From CAZYHU01 sp964524475 (lineage in GTDB: Bacteria > Patescibacteriota > Minisyncoccia > Phycocordibacterales > UBA1006): a stretch of 64,000 bases of DNA. Shown here one piece after another: positions 29,857 through 39,019 of the stretch. The notes under the pieces were generated by a model. The model was not told the origin of the DNA. It saw only the letters and a program-made list of their open reading frames with translations, and made no database searches. How positions within the stretch are numbered: the first letter of the stretch is position 1; every line of letters begins with the position of its first letter. The translations under genes were made by a program, and so were the position numbers. The stretch lies in contig CAZGCO010000001.1 of NCBI GenBank assembly GCA_964524475.1, positions 1 to 64,000 of the forward strand, given 5' to 3'.

Positions 29857-31515
29857 ATGTACGAGACAGAACATGCAGGTCGCACAAAAAAAATAGTTAT
29901 TATCATCGGTAGTCTCATAGTAGTTTCCGTGATTGTTTTTGGGGTGATGGTACTTGTCAAAAAACAACCTGGGGTACCTGTTACCACCACTGCAAAAAAC
30001 ATTTTTCCTTTTACGGTTATTAACAGATCTCCTGTGGTGCCGGTAGATAATGGTGTTACTAATACGCCAACTGATATTACGGGAGCAGGCACAGATGTCC
30101 AGACTGATATTGTAACCGCAGACAAAATACGTAAAATAACTGAATTCCCGATTAGTGGATACCAATCATATATTACGACGTTTACTGAAAAGATAAATGT
30201 TTATGATGAAAAACTTAAAAAACAAGTCACTCGTGATAATGTTGTAGCATCTGATCATATTGTATATGCCCGAACTGACAAGGGGTTTATCTATACAGGA
30301 GATGTAACAAAAAATACCATATTCCAAAAGCAGATAACTGATACGATTGTACCCGGAGTATATGAATCAAATATTCTCACGAATCCCTATCGTATCGTTT
30401 ATCGGTATGCTATCGATGATGTTATTCAGAGTTTTCTCGCGAATATTCCTGGTATTGCACCTGTTGTACAACCAGTGACCAAGGTAGCTACAACATCAAA
30501 AACTGAAACAACCTGTACGAGTGATTTTTCTCGTAATTTGAAAACTGGTTCACGAGGTAATGACGTATATACCATTCAGACATTTATGAATGAAAAATTG
30601 GGTACGACTATGAAAACAGATGGAATTTTTGGTCGTGAAACATTATCACATATGAAAAAATTCCAAGAATTTTTGAAAATACCTGCAACGGGTATCTATG
30701 ATCAGGCGACTCGGGATGCATTGTCACAAACATGCGCTACGCTTGCACAGTCTGTTCCACAGGATTCTGATGCAACAGTCCCTGCAGATTTACAGGTAAC
30801 AAAACCAAAACAAATAACTGGTAAGCTCCTGGCATCTAATATTGTTGCACAGACGATATCTCCTGACGGAGGCAGCGTATTTCATATTATTGCTGATATA
30901 AACAATAGTAAAGGAGTCATTATGGATGCTAATGGAAAAATGCGCGAGGTGTTTAACTCGCCATTGTCAGAATGGTATCCAAATTGGGTTAATGAAAAAT
31001 TAATTACCATGACGACACGCGCATCAGGATATATTGATGGATATATGTATGGATTAAATCCTACAACGAGTAATTTCAAGAAAATCATGGGACCATTACA
31101 GGGATTAACAACATTAATGTCTCCTGATATGAATCAAGTATTGTATTCAGTATCTGATAGTCAGGCAGGAACTGTGCGGCTTTCTCTGAAAAAAACTCGG
31201 GGTATTGTGTCTACTGATATAGGTCTGACAACATTACCAGAAAAATGCAACTGGAGTCCTGATAGTGTTATGGTGTATTGTATGATACCTGATGTTATCC
31301 CGAATGGGGTGTATCCAGACATGTGGTACCAGGGCGTGGTATTATTCAGTGATACATTATGGCGATATAACACGGTGACTGATGAACTGACACAGTTGGC
31401 AGTGTTTCCAGAGTCTATCGATGGAGTACGATTACATACAAGCCCTACAGGGAATTATCTGTATCTTATGAATAAAAAAGACAAGACACTATGGTCAGTG
31501 ACGCTAGCAAAATAG
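29857..31515 (+). CDS. Anchored peptidoglycan-binding and beta-propeller protein
   Basis: The 552-residue protein has an N-terminal membrane segment (12-35), a PG_binding_1 domain at about 225-290 (LKTGSRGNDVYTIQTFMNEK, TDGIFGRETLSHMKKFQEF, TGIYDQATRDAL), and a C-terminal TolB/WD-like propeller (about 330-552: QTISPDGGSVFHI, LMSPDMNQVLYSVS, CNWSPDSVMVYC, HTSPTGNYLYLM). It would hold the wall and offer a binding platform. It is last in the type IV secretion-like run. TATAAT at 29843-29848 lies eight bases before the ATG. Confidence 0.8.
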   Translation: MYETEHAGRTKKIVIIIGSLIVVSVIVFGVMVLVKKQPGVPVTTTAKNIFPFTVINRSPVVPVDNGVTNTPTDITGAGTDVQTDIVTADKIRKITEFPISGYQSYITTFTEKINVYDEKLKKQVTRDNVVASDHIVYARTDKGFIYTGDVTKNTIFQKQITDTIVPGVYESNILTNPYRIVYRYAIDDVIQSFLANIPGIAPVVQPVTKVATTSKTETTCTSDFSRNLKTGSRGNDVYTIQTFMNEKLGTTMKTDGIFGRETLSHMKKFQEFLKIPATGIYDQATRDALSQTCATLAQSVPQDSDATVPADLQVTKPKQITGKLLASNIVAQTISPDGGSVFHIIADINNSKGVIMDANGKMREVFNSPLSEWYPNWVNEKLITMTTRASGYIDGYMYGLNPTTSNFKKIMGPLQGLTTLMSPDMNQVLYSVSDSQAGTVRLSLKKTRGIVSTDIGLTTLPEKCNWSPDSVMVYCMIPDVIPNGVYPDMWYQGVVLFSDTLWRYNTVTDELTQLAVFPESIDGVRLHTSPTGNYLYLMNKKDKTLWSVTLAK

Positions 31516-31526
31516 TATGATAAAAA

Positions 31527-31571
31527 GAAAAACAGCAGAAAAAATGTTACACATTTTTTCTGCTGTTTTTC
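31527..31571 (+). terminator. 21-bp perfect terminator, abutting the next promoter
   Basis: Positions 31527-31547 pair with 31551-31571. The TTGACA of the following promoter starts at 31572, with TATATT at 31594-31599. Confidence 0.85.
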
Positions 31572-31624
31572 TTGACATATTTTATTACAGGTATATATTA
31601 ATCTATGAAAATAAAATATTAATT

Positions 31625-31915
31625 ATGACAATAGGACCATGTACTGGGGAATCAACAGATTCCATAGAACAACTTCTTGGTAGTCAGGAAGTATTGACAA
31701 AAAATAGTTTAAATCCCAAGGAGCTTTGGGAACAAAAAAATAAAAAGCTATTTGAAGTTTCTTCTGGCTTATCAAATCTACCAACAGAAGAAACTCGTCG
31801 GCAGAAAATAAGAGAACGCCTCTCTGCCGAAAGAAGATACAAAGAGGAAAAAGCAGAAGAAACAGAAGAGGATGTTAACTTAGAGTTTCCTCTGGCTTAT
31901 ACAATGCCAAAATAA
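31625..31915 (+). CDS. Hypothetical charged protein
   Basis: The 96-residue product is charged and helical in its C-terminal half (TRRQKIRERLSAERRYKEEKAEETEED). No family is recognised. The start at 31625 is preferred because the longer frame crosses a terminator and a promoter (TTGACA 31572-31577). A five-codon frame (ATG at 31605) would be first on the transcript and ends three bases before this ATG, a possible tiny upstream ORF. Confidence 0.5.
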   Translation: MTIGPCTGESTDSIEQLLGSQEVLTKNSLNPKELWEQKNKKLFEVSSGLSNLPTEETRRQKIRERLSAERRYKEEKAEETEEDVNLEFPLAYTMPK

Positions 31916-31931
31916 AATATGAAATACAAAT

Positions 31932-31965
31932 AAAAAAATTCGACATATGTATGTCGGATTTTTTT
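31932..31965. terminator. Bidirectional terminator
   Basis: AAAAAATTCGACAT and ATGTCGGATTTTTT form a stem around ATGT, between convergent genes; it overlaps the last base of xth. Confidence 0.8.
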
Positions 31966-32742
31966 TATTTCACATTTATTTGTAACCATATAGGACAATG
32001 GTCTGATCCGATAATGTTGGAAAGTACTTCACATTTTTTTATTTTTGGGAGTAATTTTTGTGAAGCAAAAAAATAATCAATACGCCAACCAACATTACGT
32101 GTTCGTGCAGCAGTTTTTTGATNNNNNNNNNNGATGGAGTGTACGAAATACATCTATAAACCCAGCCTTGATAACCTGATCTATCCATGCACGTTCAATA
32201 GGGAGAAATCCAGTATTCATAACATTTTCACGTGGACGTGCAAGATCTATTTCGGTATGAGCAGTGTTAATATCCCCACAAAATATTACTGGTTTTTTCA
32301 TTTGTAGCTTTTTAATATATTTGAGAAAATCATCATAAAATTGTAATTTATATTCCAGTCGGTGTGGACCCTGTCCACCGTTGGGATAATATCCAGTAAT
32401 GACGTAACATGTTTCGTATTCTGCAGTGATGAGACGCCCCTCGTCGTCGTTTTCATGATTTTTCATACCGTATACCACTGACAAGGGTTTTGTTTTTGAA
32501 TATAATGCAACACCACTGTACCCTTTGCGAATCTTTGATGATGAAAAATATGCATAATATCCTGCATGTTCCAGAATTTCCAATGGGAGCTGTTCCCGCT
32601 CTGCCTTGGTTTCTTGGAAACAGATAATATCAGGATTTTTCGTGATACCCAAATCCGAACCAGAAAAAACCTGCTGGAACAAGTCTTTTTTGTATAATGC
32701 TCGTATTCCGTTGATGTTCCAGGTAATGATATTCATAGACAA
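31965..32742 (-). CDS. xth: Exodeoxyribonuclease III (AP endonuclease), interrupted by an assembly gap
   Basis: ExoIII removes nucleotides 3'-5' and nicks at abasic sites in base-excision repair. Motifs: IITWNINGIRAL at the start, CFQETKA with the metal Glu, GYSGVALYSK, FCGDINTAH, and the C-terminal RNVGWRIDYFFAS and IIGSDHCPIWLQI (catalytic Asp-His). Ten N at 32123-32132 split the frame: the two halves are in different frames, so the true gap length differs from ten. It is best treated as one intact gene of about 255-260 residues. Confidence 0.9.
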
Positions 32743-32757
32743 GAATTATCGTAAAAA

Positions 32758-33420
32758 TTATTTTTTCTGAAATAAACTAAATACTAATCCCATGCGGTCG
32801 CCAGGGTCAGTACGAGAATCAAAAAATTCTACTTTTTGATCAACTAATACAAAATCTCCATATGAAAATAATGCGGTAACTTCGTCAGATTCAAAAAAAT
32901 AATATGATACGCCAAATTTTTCAAATGATGCATCTGTTGCAGTTATGGGTTGGAATCCTAAAAATCGTGGTGTTTCACGCGATAATGTTACTGACATGAC
33001 GTATCCACCAGGTATAACAACGCGGGATAGTTCACGGACATATACTGGCCAATCCAGAGGAACAAGATGTTGTAATACGCCTATATCAGTTACCATATCA
33101 AAACTATTATCAATAAATGGTATCTCACGGACATCACCGGTGATGAATCGTGCAGAGATATTTTTTCCACTTGTGGTGATTTCTTTGTTTACTTGGTCTA
33201 CAACAGACGAAACATAATCCATACCTAATACTCGATATCCCATAGACGCTAGTTTCGTTGCCCATACTCCTCGACCTGATCCGATATCTAATACCAGTGA
33301 ATCAGGTGGGAGTGTTGGTAACATACCAATCACCGTTGCAGCATAGGGAATATGTGTCCATATGTCAGACCCTGTACGATATGCTGTTTCGAAATATTGT
33401 TTTTGCACGTGTGGGTTCAT
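32758..33420 (-). CDS. SAM-dependent methyltransferase (class I)
   Basis: The 220-residue enzyme has the class I Rossmann motifs: LVLDIGSGRGVWATKL (SAM-binding motif I), VLGMDYVSS (acidic loop), FITGDVREIPFIDNSFDMV and DIGVLQHL, followed by ELSRVVIPGGYVMSVTL. It is of the Methyltransf_11 type; the substrate cannot be told. On the minus strand TATACT (33428-33433) lies seven bases before the ATG. It ends 15 bases before the start of xth, so the two may form one transcript. Confidence 0.85.
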   Translation of the reverse strand: MNPHVQKQYFETAYRTGSDIWTHIPYAATVIGMLPTLPPDSLVLDIGSGRGVWATKLASMGYRVLGMDYVSSVVDQVNKEITTSGKNISARFITGDVREIPFIDNSFDMVTDIGVLQHLVPLDWPVYVRELSRVVIPGGYVMSVTLSRETPRFLGFQPITATDASFEKFGVSYYFFESDEVTALFSYGDFVLVDQKVEFFDSRTDPGDRMGLVFSLFQKK

Positions 33421-33508
33421 TAATTACAGTATACAGGATAAACTGTTTTTGTAAAAAATATATTAACTGCATTTTGATAAAATATTGATTTTACGGTATA
33501 TTGTACCC

Positions 33509-33916
33509 ATGAATGAATCATGTATTTTTTGCAAAATTATCAATGGAGAAATTCCTGCGGATATTATTTATCAGGACGATATCTGTATAGGTTTTTTAGA
33601 TATACACCCTGTAAGCCATGGACACAGTCTGATAATACCCAAAGAACATCATACATGGATGTGGGAAACACCAGACGATATATTGGCGCATATGAATATT
33701 ATTGCAAAGAATATTATGCAAAAAATGATAATAAACCTACCCTGTGACTATGTAAAAATAGGTATTGTAGGAACTGATGTACCACATTTTCATATACATC
33801 TCATTCCACAAAAAATCACCAGTGGAATAACTGATCCAGATTTTCGAACAACTCAAAAATATAGTAATGAAGATGAAAAAGAATCTGTTATACGAAAAAT
33901 TCGTGGGGAACTATAA
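33509..33916 (+). CDS. HIT-family nucleotide hydrolase/transferase
   Basis: The 135-residue protein has CIFCKIINGEIPADIIYQDD with the N-terminal Cys pair and the histidine triad HFHIHLIP near residue 97. HIT proteins hydrolyse nucleotide phosphoramidates and related compounds such as AMP-lysine or Ap4A. The ATG at 33509 is preferred over the upstream TTG, as TATATT (33497-33502) lies six bases before it with TTGATA 17 bases further upstream. Confidence 0.92.
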   Translation: MNESCIFCKIINGEIPADIIYQDDICIGFLDIHPVSHGHSLIIPKEHHTWMWETPDDILAHMNIIAKNIMQKMIINLPCDYVKIGIVGTDVPHFHIHLIPQKITSGITDPDFRTTQKYSNEDEKESVIRKIRGEL

Positions 33917-33966
33917 CACATTATAAAAAGTCGTGATACATATCACGACTTTTTATAATGTGTTAT
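33913..33966. terminator. Long palindromic terminator including the HIT stop codon
   Basis: The arms from 33913 and 33966 are complementary to the centre near 33939 (core AAAAAGTCGTGAT and its complement). Confidence 0.85.
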
Positions 33967-33982
33967 TTAGTTTAATACTATG

Positions 33983-34432
33983 TTATACAAATAATCCTGC
34001 AATAACCAATATTACAATAATAGTTACTAAATAGGACATACTGTCTGAAATAAATTTTTTCACTGCAATCTGACGATCAACATTACCCCAGATAATACTA
34101 GAACCGATAACAGGAACCATAAAACAGAACCATGCCAGAATACTGTATCCTGCAATCATCCCCATTGTTTCACCATGTGATGAACCCGTTACTGAAACCA
34201 ACGCGATAAAAAATGCAGTACATGCAGAAAGTATAAATTGACCGAGGAATGATTTCCACATATGTGGTTTTACTTCTTCGATTTTTCTTTGTTGTTCTTC
34301 TTTTGATAATGTATCAAAACCAATATAGCGCATATGCAGACGTCCCATAGGTGTTTTGTCTGAATACCAAATACTGCCGATAATAAGAGACGCAATTGAC
34401 CCGATAAGGGTGATATAAAATATAGTAATCAT
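33983..34432 (-). CDS. DUF1761 membrane protein
   Basis: The 149-residue protein has four membrane segments and the DUF1761 start GSIASLIIGSIWYSDKTPMGR, followed by EEVKPHMWKSFLGQFILSA. The family is widespread with no assigned role. On the minus strand TATAAT (34439-34444) lies six bases before the ATG. The upstream xer gene is on the same strand, about 60 bases away with its own start signals. Confidence 0.75.
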   Translation of the reverse strand: MITIFYITLIGSIASLIIGSIWYSDKTPMGRLHMRYIGFDTLSKEEQQRKIEEVKPHMWKSFLGQFILSACTAFFIALVSVTGSSHGETMGMIAGYSILAWFCFMVPVIGSSIIWGNVDRQIAVKKFISDSMSYLVTIIVILVIAGLFV

Positions 34433-34491
34433 AAAATAATTATAATCTAGAAAAAATCAAAGTCAAATAAAAATAAATATACTAATAAATA

Positions 34492-35415
34492 TTACCTCCC
34501 ATGAAATTTTTTGTGTACTTCACGAAGTTGTTTATCGGTGACGTGGGTATATACCTGTGTGGTTGCGATATTTGCATGACCTAACATGATCTGTACACTT
34601 CGGAGATCTGCACCGTTTGATAATAGGCCTGTGGCAAAACAGTGACGTATCACATGGGGGGTAACTTTTTTAGAAATACCAGCTTTGATAGCATAGTGTT
34701 TAACAATACGTAAAATCGCACGCCGAGAAAGTCCAGACCCTTCATCTGATTTACGACCTCTTTTTTCATCTGATATAGCTACAAATAATGCATCATCCAT
34801 ATCGCGTCTCTTTGTCAGATACGCCCTGACAGCATTTCGCGCAGTATCAGATATAAAAACTACTCGAATTTTACCACCCTTACCACGGACAGAAAATTCG
34901 TCACTACTAAAATCAACATCGTTAGTTAGATTACAGAGTTCTGATACACGTAAACCGGTAGAAAAAAGTAATTCCAATATTGCTCGATCACGTAATGTTC
35001 GCTCGTCATCACCTGTGGGCATATCCATGAGTCGGTTCAGTTCTGTGGGTGTGATAAGATCAATTTCTCGTTGACTTACCTTTGCCAGTTCAATACGATC
35101 TGCAGGGAGTGATTTTATTTCTTGTCGAGTCAGGTATTTTAAAAATGCACGTAATGCAATCAAATAATAATTCTGTGTTTTTTTGGTGAGTGTTTTTATA
35201 CCACTTGAACCACTTTTTTTAGAAGCTGGTTGACGGTTTAACCAGAGACGAAATTCACGTACGACTTCATCAGAAATATCTGACGGTTGATTAATACCTG
35301 TTTTTTTAATGAATACATCTAAATAATGTTCATAATTGCGTACGGTATTTAATGCGCGACCCTTTTCTATTTCGACATATTCCAGAAATCTTCTTTTATA
35401 GTCATTAATATTCAT
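34492..35415 (-). CDS. xerD: Tyrosine recombinase, XerC/XerD type
   Basis: The 307-residue enzyme has a SAM-like N-terminal core-binding domain (FLEYVEIEKGRALNTVRNYEHYL) and a catalytic domain with Arg in STGLRVSELC, Lys in RGKGGKIR, His-x-x-Arg in TPHVIRHCFAT, His in LGHANIATT and Tyr in QVYTHV. This full set resolves chromosome dimers at dif. It stands alone among housekeeping genes without phage neighbours, so it is probably the chromosomal Xer and not a mobile integrase. On the minus strand TATACT (35422-35427) lies six bases before the ATG. Confidence 0.9.
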   Translation of the reverse strand: MNINDYKRRFLEYVEIEKGRALNTVRNYEHYLDVFIKKTGINQPSDISDEVVREFRLWLNRQPASKKSGSSGIKTLTKKTQNYYLIALRAFLKYLTRQEIKSLPADRIELAKVSQREIDLITPTELNRLMDMPTGDDERTLRDRAILELLFSTGLRVSELCNLTNDVDFSSDEFSVRGKGGKIRVVFISDTARNAVRAYLTKRRDMDDALFVAISDEKRGRKSDEGSGLSRRAILRIVKHYAIKAGISKKVTPHVIRHCFATGLLSNGADLRSVQIMLGHANIATTQVYTHVTDKQLREVHKKFHGR

Positions 35416-35502
35416 AGATGTAGTATATCAGAAAAATCAACAGGGGAAACAGATTTTTTCATGATATTTTGTATTACTTTGCTCTGGTGATATAATAAAC
35501 CC

Positions 35503-36318
35503 ATGAAAACTATTGCAAAAAAAACTGGAAAAACCTTGATAAAAAAATCTATACAGCAAAAACATCTCATTGTAGGAAATTGGAAAAACCAGGTTTCGTC
35601 TCCCATTGTTGCAAAGAAGCTTTTTACGGGCATTAATAAAACCGCAGAAAAATCAAAAACTATCGAAACGGTTATTTGTCCGCCTATGATATATACAGGA
35701 GCTTTGGGGGATTTAGTAACCAGTAGAAATTGTGTTATTGGTACTCAGGGGATTCTTACGCCATCATCAGTTGTGCGTACAGGATCGATTACCCCAGAAA
35801 TGGTATTCAATAGTAAGTCACGTTATGTTATCGTGGGACACAGTGAAGAACGTGCTACGGGTATTACGGATACTAATATTGCAGATGCAGTTTCGTTTAT
35901 TGTTCAATACCCCTTGATACCTATTATTTGTGTTGGTGAACATAATCGTGACAAAAACCATACCTATTATGCATATGTAGCAAACCAAATCACGGTAGCA
36001 TTATCAAAATTATCTCTAGACGAGATTGCGAGAATAGTGATAGCTTATGAACCAATATGGGCAATAGGGAATAATGCAAAACGCCCATGTACTACAGATG
36101 AATGTGCTATGATGGTGCGACATATTCGTAAAACCGTTTTGGATATTACACAAAATAGTGATATTGCTATGAATATACGTATACTCTATGGTGGTTCTGT
36201 ACATGCAGATAATGCACGTGATTACATCAATATTGGTGAAGCTTCAGGACTACTTGTCGGACGTGCCAGTTTAGATATCAAAGAGTTCACAGAAATTTTA
36301 AAAAAATTAGAAAAATAA
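35503..36318 (+). CDS. tpiA: Triosephosphate isomerase
   Basis: The 271-residue enzyme interconverts dihydroxyacetone phosphate and glyceraldehyde 3-phosphate in glycolysis. Catalytic residues are visible in GNWKNQ (Lys), IVGHSEER (His) and AYEPIWAIG (Glu), and the phosphate-binding ILYGGSV and GLLVGRASL are intact. There is a Lys-rich N-terminal extension of about 22 residues. TATAAT (35491-35496) lies six bases before the ATG. pgk follows after 12 bases, so the two are one operon. Confidence 0.95.
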   Translation: MKTIAKKTGKTLIKKSIQQKHLIVGNWKNQVSSPIVAKKLFTGINKTAEKSKTIETVICPPMIYTGALGDLVTSRNCVIGTQGILTPSSVVRTGSITPEMVFNSKSRYVIVGHSEERATGITDTNIADAVSFIVQYPLIPIICVGEHNRDKNHTYYAYVANQITVALSKLSLDEIARIVIAYEPIWAIGNNAKRPCTTDECAMMVRHIRKTVLDITQNSDIAMNIRILYGGSVHADNARDYINIGEASGLLVGRASLDIKEFTEILKKLEK

Positions 36319-36330
36319 TTATTTCACCTT

Positions 36331-37460
36331 ATGATCCAATTCCTCTCACAACAAAATCCGGAAATATTTCATAACACCACGGTATTGGTACGGTTGGATT
36401 TAAATGTACCACTCATAGATGGACGGGTTGCCGTATCAGATGCTGGACGTATTCATGCGAGTATCCCGACATTAGAATATTTACGAAATACAGGGGCGCG
36501 TACAGTTATTGTTAGTCATATTGGACGTGAATCACACGAAACACTTCGTCCTGTGGCTGATTTCTTGAATACTATCATCCCAGTAGATTTCGTATCTGCG
36601 TATGATACTAATATGCAACCAGGTGATATTGTTATGTTGGAAAACTTGCGTCAACATCCAGGGGAAGAGACAAATGATAGTAGTTTTGTAACGAGACTTG
36701 TTACTGGAATTAATTATTATGTAAACGATGCGTTTGCAGTGTGTCACCGAACACATGCATCGGTTGTGGGTGTTCCACAGGTATTAGGACATACAAAATG
36801 TTTTGCAGGATTTCAATTAGAACGTGAAATGCACTTCTTGGATCAGGGGTTGCATCCACAACATCCTGCAGTACTTATCATGGGTGGTGCAAAATTTGAA
36901 ACAAAATTACCAGTGATTACCAGTATGTTACCCCAGGTAGATCATGTTATCATGGGTGGTGCGCTCTTGAATAATTTCTTGGCACAGATGGGGTATGAGA
37001 TCGGTAAATCGCTCGTTGACGAGCATGTAGATATTGATGGATTGATAGGTAATGAAAAGATTATGATACCACAGCGTGTTATCAGTCAAGGAGAACAGCG
37101 TGGGATTGAACGTGATATTACAGAGGTGTTATTAAACGAACGTATTGTTGATGTTGCTCCAGCTTCATTTGATATCGCAGATATTGCGGATGTATTACAT
37201 AATGCAAAAACAATTATCTGGAATGGTCCTATGGGTAATTATGAAAATGGATACACTACAGGTACAGAAAAACTGATTGGTATGATNNNNNNNNNNGAAC
37301 CAGTGCGATGAAAATCATTGGTGGCGGTGACTCTGTTGCATTGATAGAACAGCTTCATTTGTCAGAAAAATTCGATTTTCTCTCTACAGGTGGTGGGGCA
37401 ATGCTCGAATACCTGTCGTGTAATGGTCAGTTAGTAGGTATTGTCGCGTTACAAAAATAA
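36331..37460 (+). CDS. pgk: Phosphoglycerate kinase, interrupted by an assembly gap
   Basis: PGK makes ATP from 1,3-bisphosphoglycerate. Motifs: VLVRLDLNVPLIDGRV, VIVSHIGRE, LENLRQHPGEE, NDAFAVCHRTHASVVG, VLIMGGAKFETKLPVI, and IWNGPMGNYENG. Ten N at 37287-37296 interrupt it; the remainder continues in another frame from about 37299 (TSAMKIIGGGDSVALI, then FLSTGGGAMLEYLSCN) to the stop at 37458. The frame change is explained by unknown gap length, so I do not regard it as a pseudogene. Expected about 376 residues. Confidence 0.93.
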
Positions 37461-37464
37461 TCTT

Positions 37465-37496
37465 TAACAAAAAACTCCGCACGGAGTTTTTTGTTA
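37465..37496. terminator. Terminator after tpiA-pgk
   Basis: TAACAAAAAACTCCG pairs with CGGAGTTTTTTGTTA. Confidence 0.85.
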
Positions 37497-37515
37497 TTAA
37501 AGTATTAAAACAATA

Positions 37516-37929
37516 TTATCTATCCAACAAATCTAAACTTCTCGACAGGTCGTGAATGCGACGTTCGGTACTGACAGGTTCACGAATGGTTTTTGGGTCT
37601 AGTACTGGTTTTATAGGTGCTGTCACCCCTGGCGTGTCTTTGGGTTGTTTTGGAACTCGTTTCCATAGATATGATTTTGGTTTAAAGAGATATATAGAAA
37701 AAGATTGTAAGACCTCGATAAACGGACGTGTGTTGAGTTTATAAAAAGCAAGTGCGAGTCCGAGACCTCCAATAGGAATCATAAAAAATATTGCAAGCGA
37801 TAGGGGGAGTAGGGTATAGATGATGTAACACAAAGATCCTCCACCAATAAGATAGATGACCTGTTTAAATGTCAGAGACCCGATTAGAGTATCCTCGACA
37901 TCGATGAATTGGGGGATTTCGTAACGCAT
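37516..37929 (-). CDS. PrgI-family membrane protein
   Basis: The 137-residue protein begins MRYEIPQFIDVEDTLIGSLTFKQ, the characteristic PrgI start, has two membrane segments (about 28-66), and a C-terminal tail of Pro and Lys (KSYLWKRVPKQPKDT). PrgI proteins accompany VirB4-like ATPases in Gram-positive conjugation systems and in CPR type IV secretion-like loci, where they correspond to VirB3. The start at 37929 is preferred over 37989: the upstream extension overlaps the divergent promoter. Confidence 0.88.
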   Translation of the reverse strand: MRYEIPQFIDVEDTLIGSLTFKQVIYLIGGGSLCYIIYTLLPLSLAIFFMIPIGGLGLALAFYKLNTRPFIEVLQSFSIYLFKPKSYLWKRVPKQPKDTPGVTAPIKPVLDPKTIREPVSTERRIHDLSRSLDLLDR

Positions 37930-37980
37930 AATTATTATCAACAGTATAACATATATTTTTTTTATGATATACTGTTTTAT
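37930..37980. promoter_or_regulatory. Divergent promoter for prgI and traC-N
   Basis: The rightward -10 is TATACT at 37968-37973, seven bases before the ATG at 37981. The leftward -10 is TATACT on the minus strand (about 37943-37948), some 13 bases before the ATG at 37929. ACAGTATA and TATACTGT make the spacer an inverted repeat, so one regulator could control both genes. Confidence 0.55.
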
Positions 37981-38640
37981 ATGGCACAATCTCCATCACA
38001 AAACTTTGTTCCTGTTGCTGAAATCCGCGACGGTGTCGTGGTATTAAAAAATGGCGAAATGCGTGCAATACTGCTCGCTACACCACTCAATCTCGGTTTA
38101 AAATCAATGGATGAACAACAGGCGACAATCGACGGGTTCCAAAACTTCTTGAACGCTTTGGAATTTTCTTTACAGATTGTTGCGTCATCACGACGTTTGG
38201 ATATTCGTCCCTATCTCATGTCTCTGGAAAACCGTGTTCCTCATATTACTGAAGAATTATTACGAGTACAAACACGTGAATATATAGAATTTATCAGATG
38301 GTTCAATGAACAATATAATATTATGTCAAAATTCTTTTATATTGTTGTTCCGTATGGTGGTACAGGATATAGTTCCACAAAAAAGGGGTTTATGGATAAT
38401 TTCAAAGGATTATTTTCAAAATCAGGTAATACTTCATCAGTAATGGATGCAAAACAGTTCGAAGAAACACGTAGTCAGTTGGAACAGCGTATTGGTGTAG
38501 TGACCCAGGGGCTCGTCGGTGTAGGTATACAAACAACACAAGTAGATACTGAAGGATTAGTAGAACTGTATCATAGTTTATTTAATCCAGGAGAATTATC
38601 TGCATCAGTGGAAAGTGATGGCACGGAAACAAAAAAATAA
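37981..38640 (+). CDS. TraC/VirB4 N-terminal-domain-like protein
   Basis: The 219-residue protein matches the N-terminal domain of TraC/VirB4: IRDGVVVLKNGEMRAILLATPLNLGLKS, FQNFLNALEFSLQIVASSRRLDIRPYL, and EFIRWFNEQYNIMSKFFYIVVPY. The ATPase part is missing and is carried by the separate gene at 25575. It would sit at the inner face of the membrane with PrgI. Start chosen at 37981, which places TATACT seven bases upstream; the longer frame would overlap the promoter. Confidence 0.82.
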   Translation: MAQSPSQNFVPVAEIRDGVVVLKNGEMRAILLATPLNLGLKSMDEQQATIDGFQNFLNALEFSLQIVASSRRLDIRPYLMSLENRVPHITEELLRVQTREYIEFIRWFNEQYNIMSKFFYIVVPYGGTGYSSTKKGFMDNFKGLFSKSGNTSSVMDAKQFEETRSQLEQRIGVVTQGLVGVGIQTTQVDTEGLVELYHSLFNPGELSASVESDGTETKK

Positions 38641-38683
38641 TACACCAGGCCCAACCCTACGGGTTGCGCCTCTTGTATTATTT
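38638..38683. terminator. Bidirectional hairpin terminator
   Basis: AATAC/GTATT arms and a CCAACCC/GGGTTG core around TAC, with small internal mismatches; A run before and T run after. Confidence 0.65.
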
Positions 38684-38702
38684 CTTTGTTTCAGACTATT
38701 AT

Positions 38703-38939
38703 TTATGATAATTCAGCATGGATGATTGCTTGCAAGTCTGCTATAAGCATTTCTTTTTCTTGAGCTACTTCTGACCAGAACATTTTTAGTTCTTTGTCTC
38801 CTCCTGCATCTTTTATATAATCAGTCTGGATACGCCACAAAGATTTTTGTTCCTGAACCAGTTGTGTCATGAGATTATAAAGATTGTTAGTAGGTTTTTT
38901 TGGTGTAACTTTTTTCGCAATAGGTTGTTTTGTAGCCAT
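38703..38939 (-). CDS. Small helical protein of unknown function
   Basis: The 78-residue product has a Lys/Pro-rich N-terminus (MATKQPIAKKVTPKKP) and a helical remainder (LYNLMTQLVQEQKSLWRIQTDYIKDAG, then WSEVAQEKEMLIADLQAII). It matches no named family that I recognise; small proteins of this type are frequent in CPR genomes. No membrane segment is present. It is convergent with the TraC-N-like gene. Confidence 0.6.
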   Translation of the reverse strand: MATKQPIAKKVTPKKPTNNLYNLMTQLVQEQKSLWRIQTDYIKDAGGDKELKMFWSEVAQEKEMLIADLQAIIHAELS

Positions 38940-39019
38940 AAATATATAATGATAATTATCTGAATAATAGTTTTAGTATAGCATAATTAAAAAAGCAGGG
39001 TAGTAAACCCTGCTCTTCT

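Noticed and set aside
34492..35415. Tyrosine recombinase as a phage or island integrase
   Set aside because: It lies among housekeeping genes, has the length and motifs of chromosomal Xer, and is far from the tRNA-linked island.
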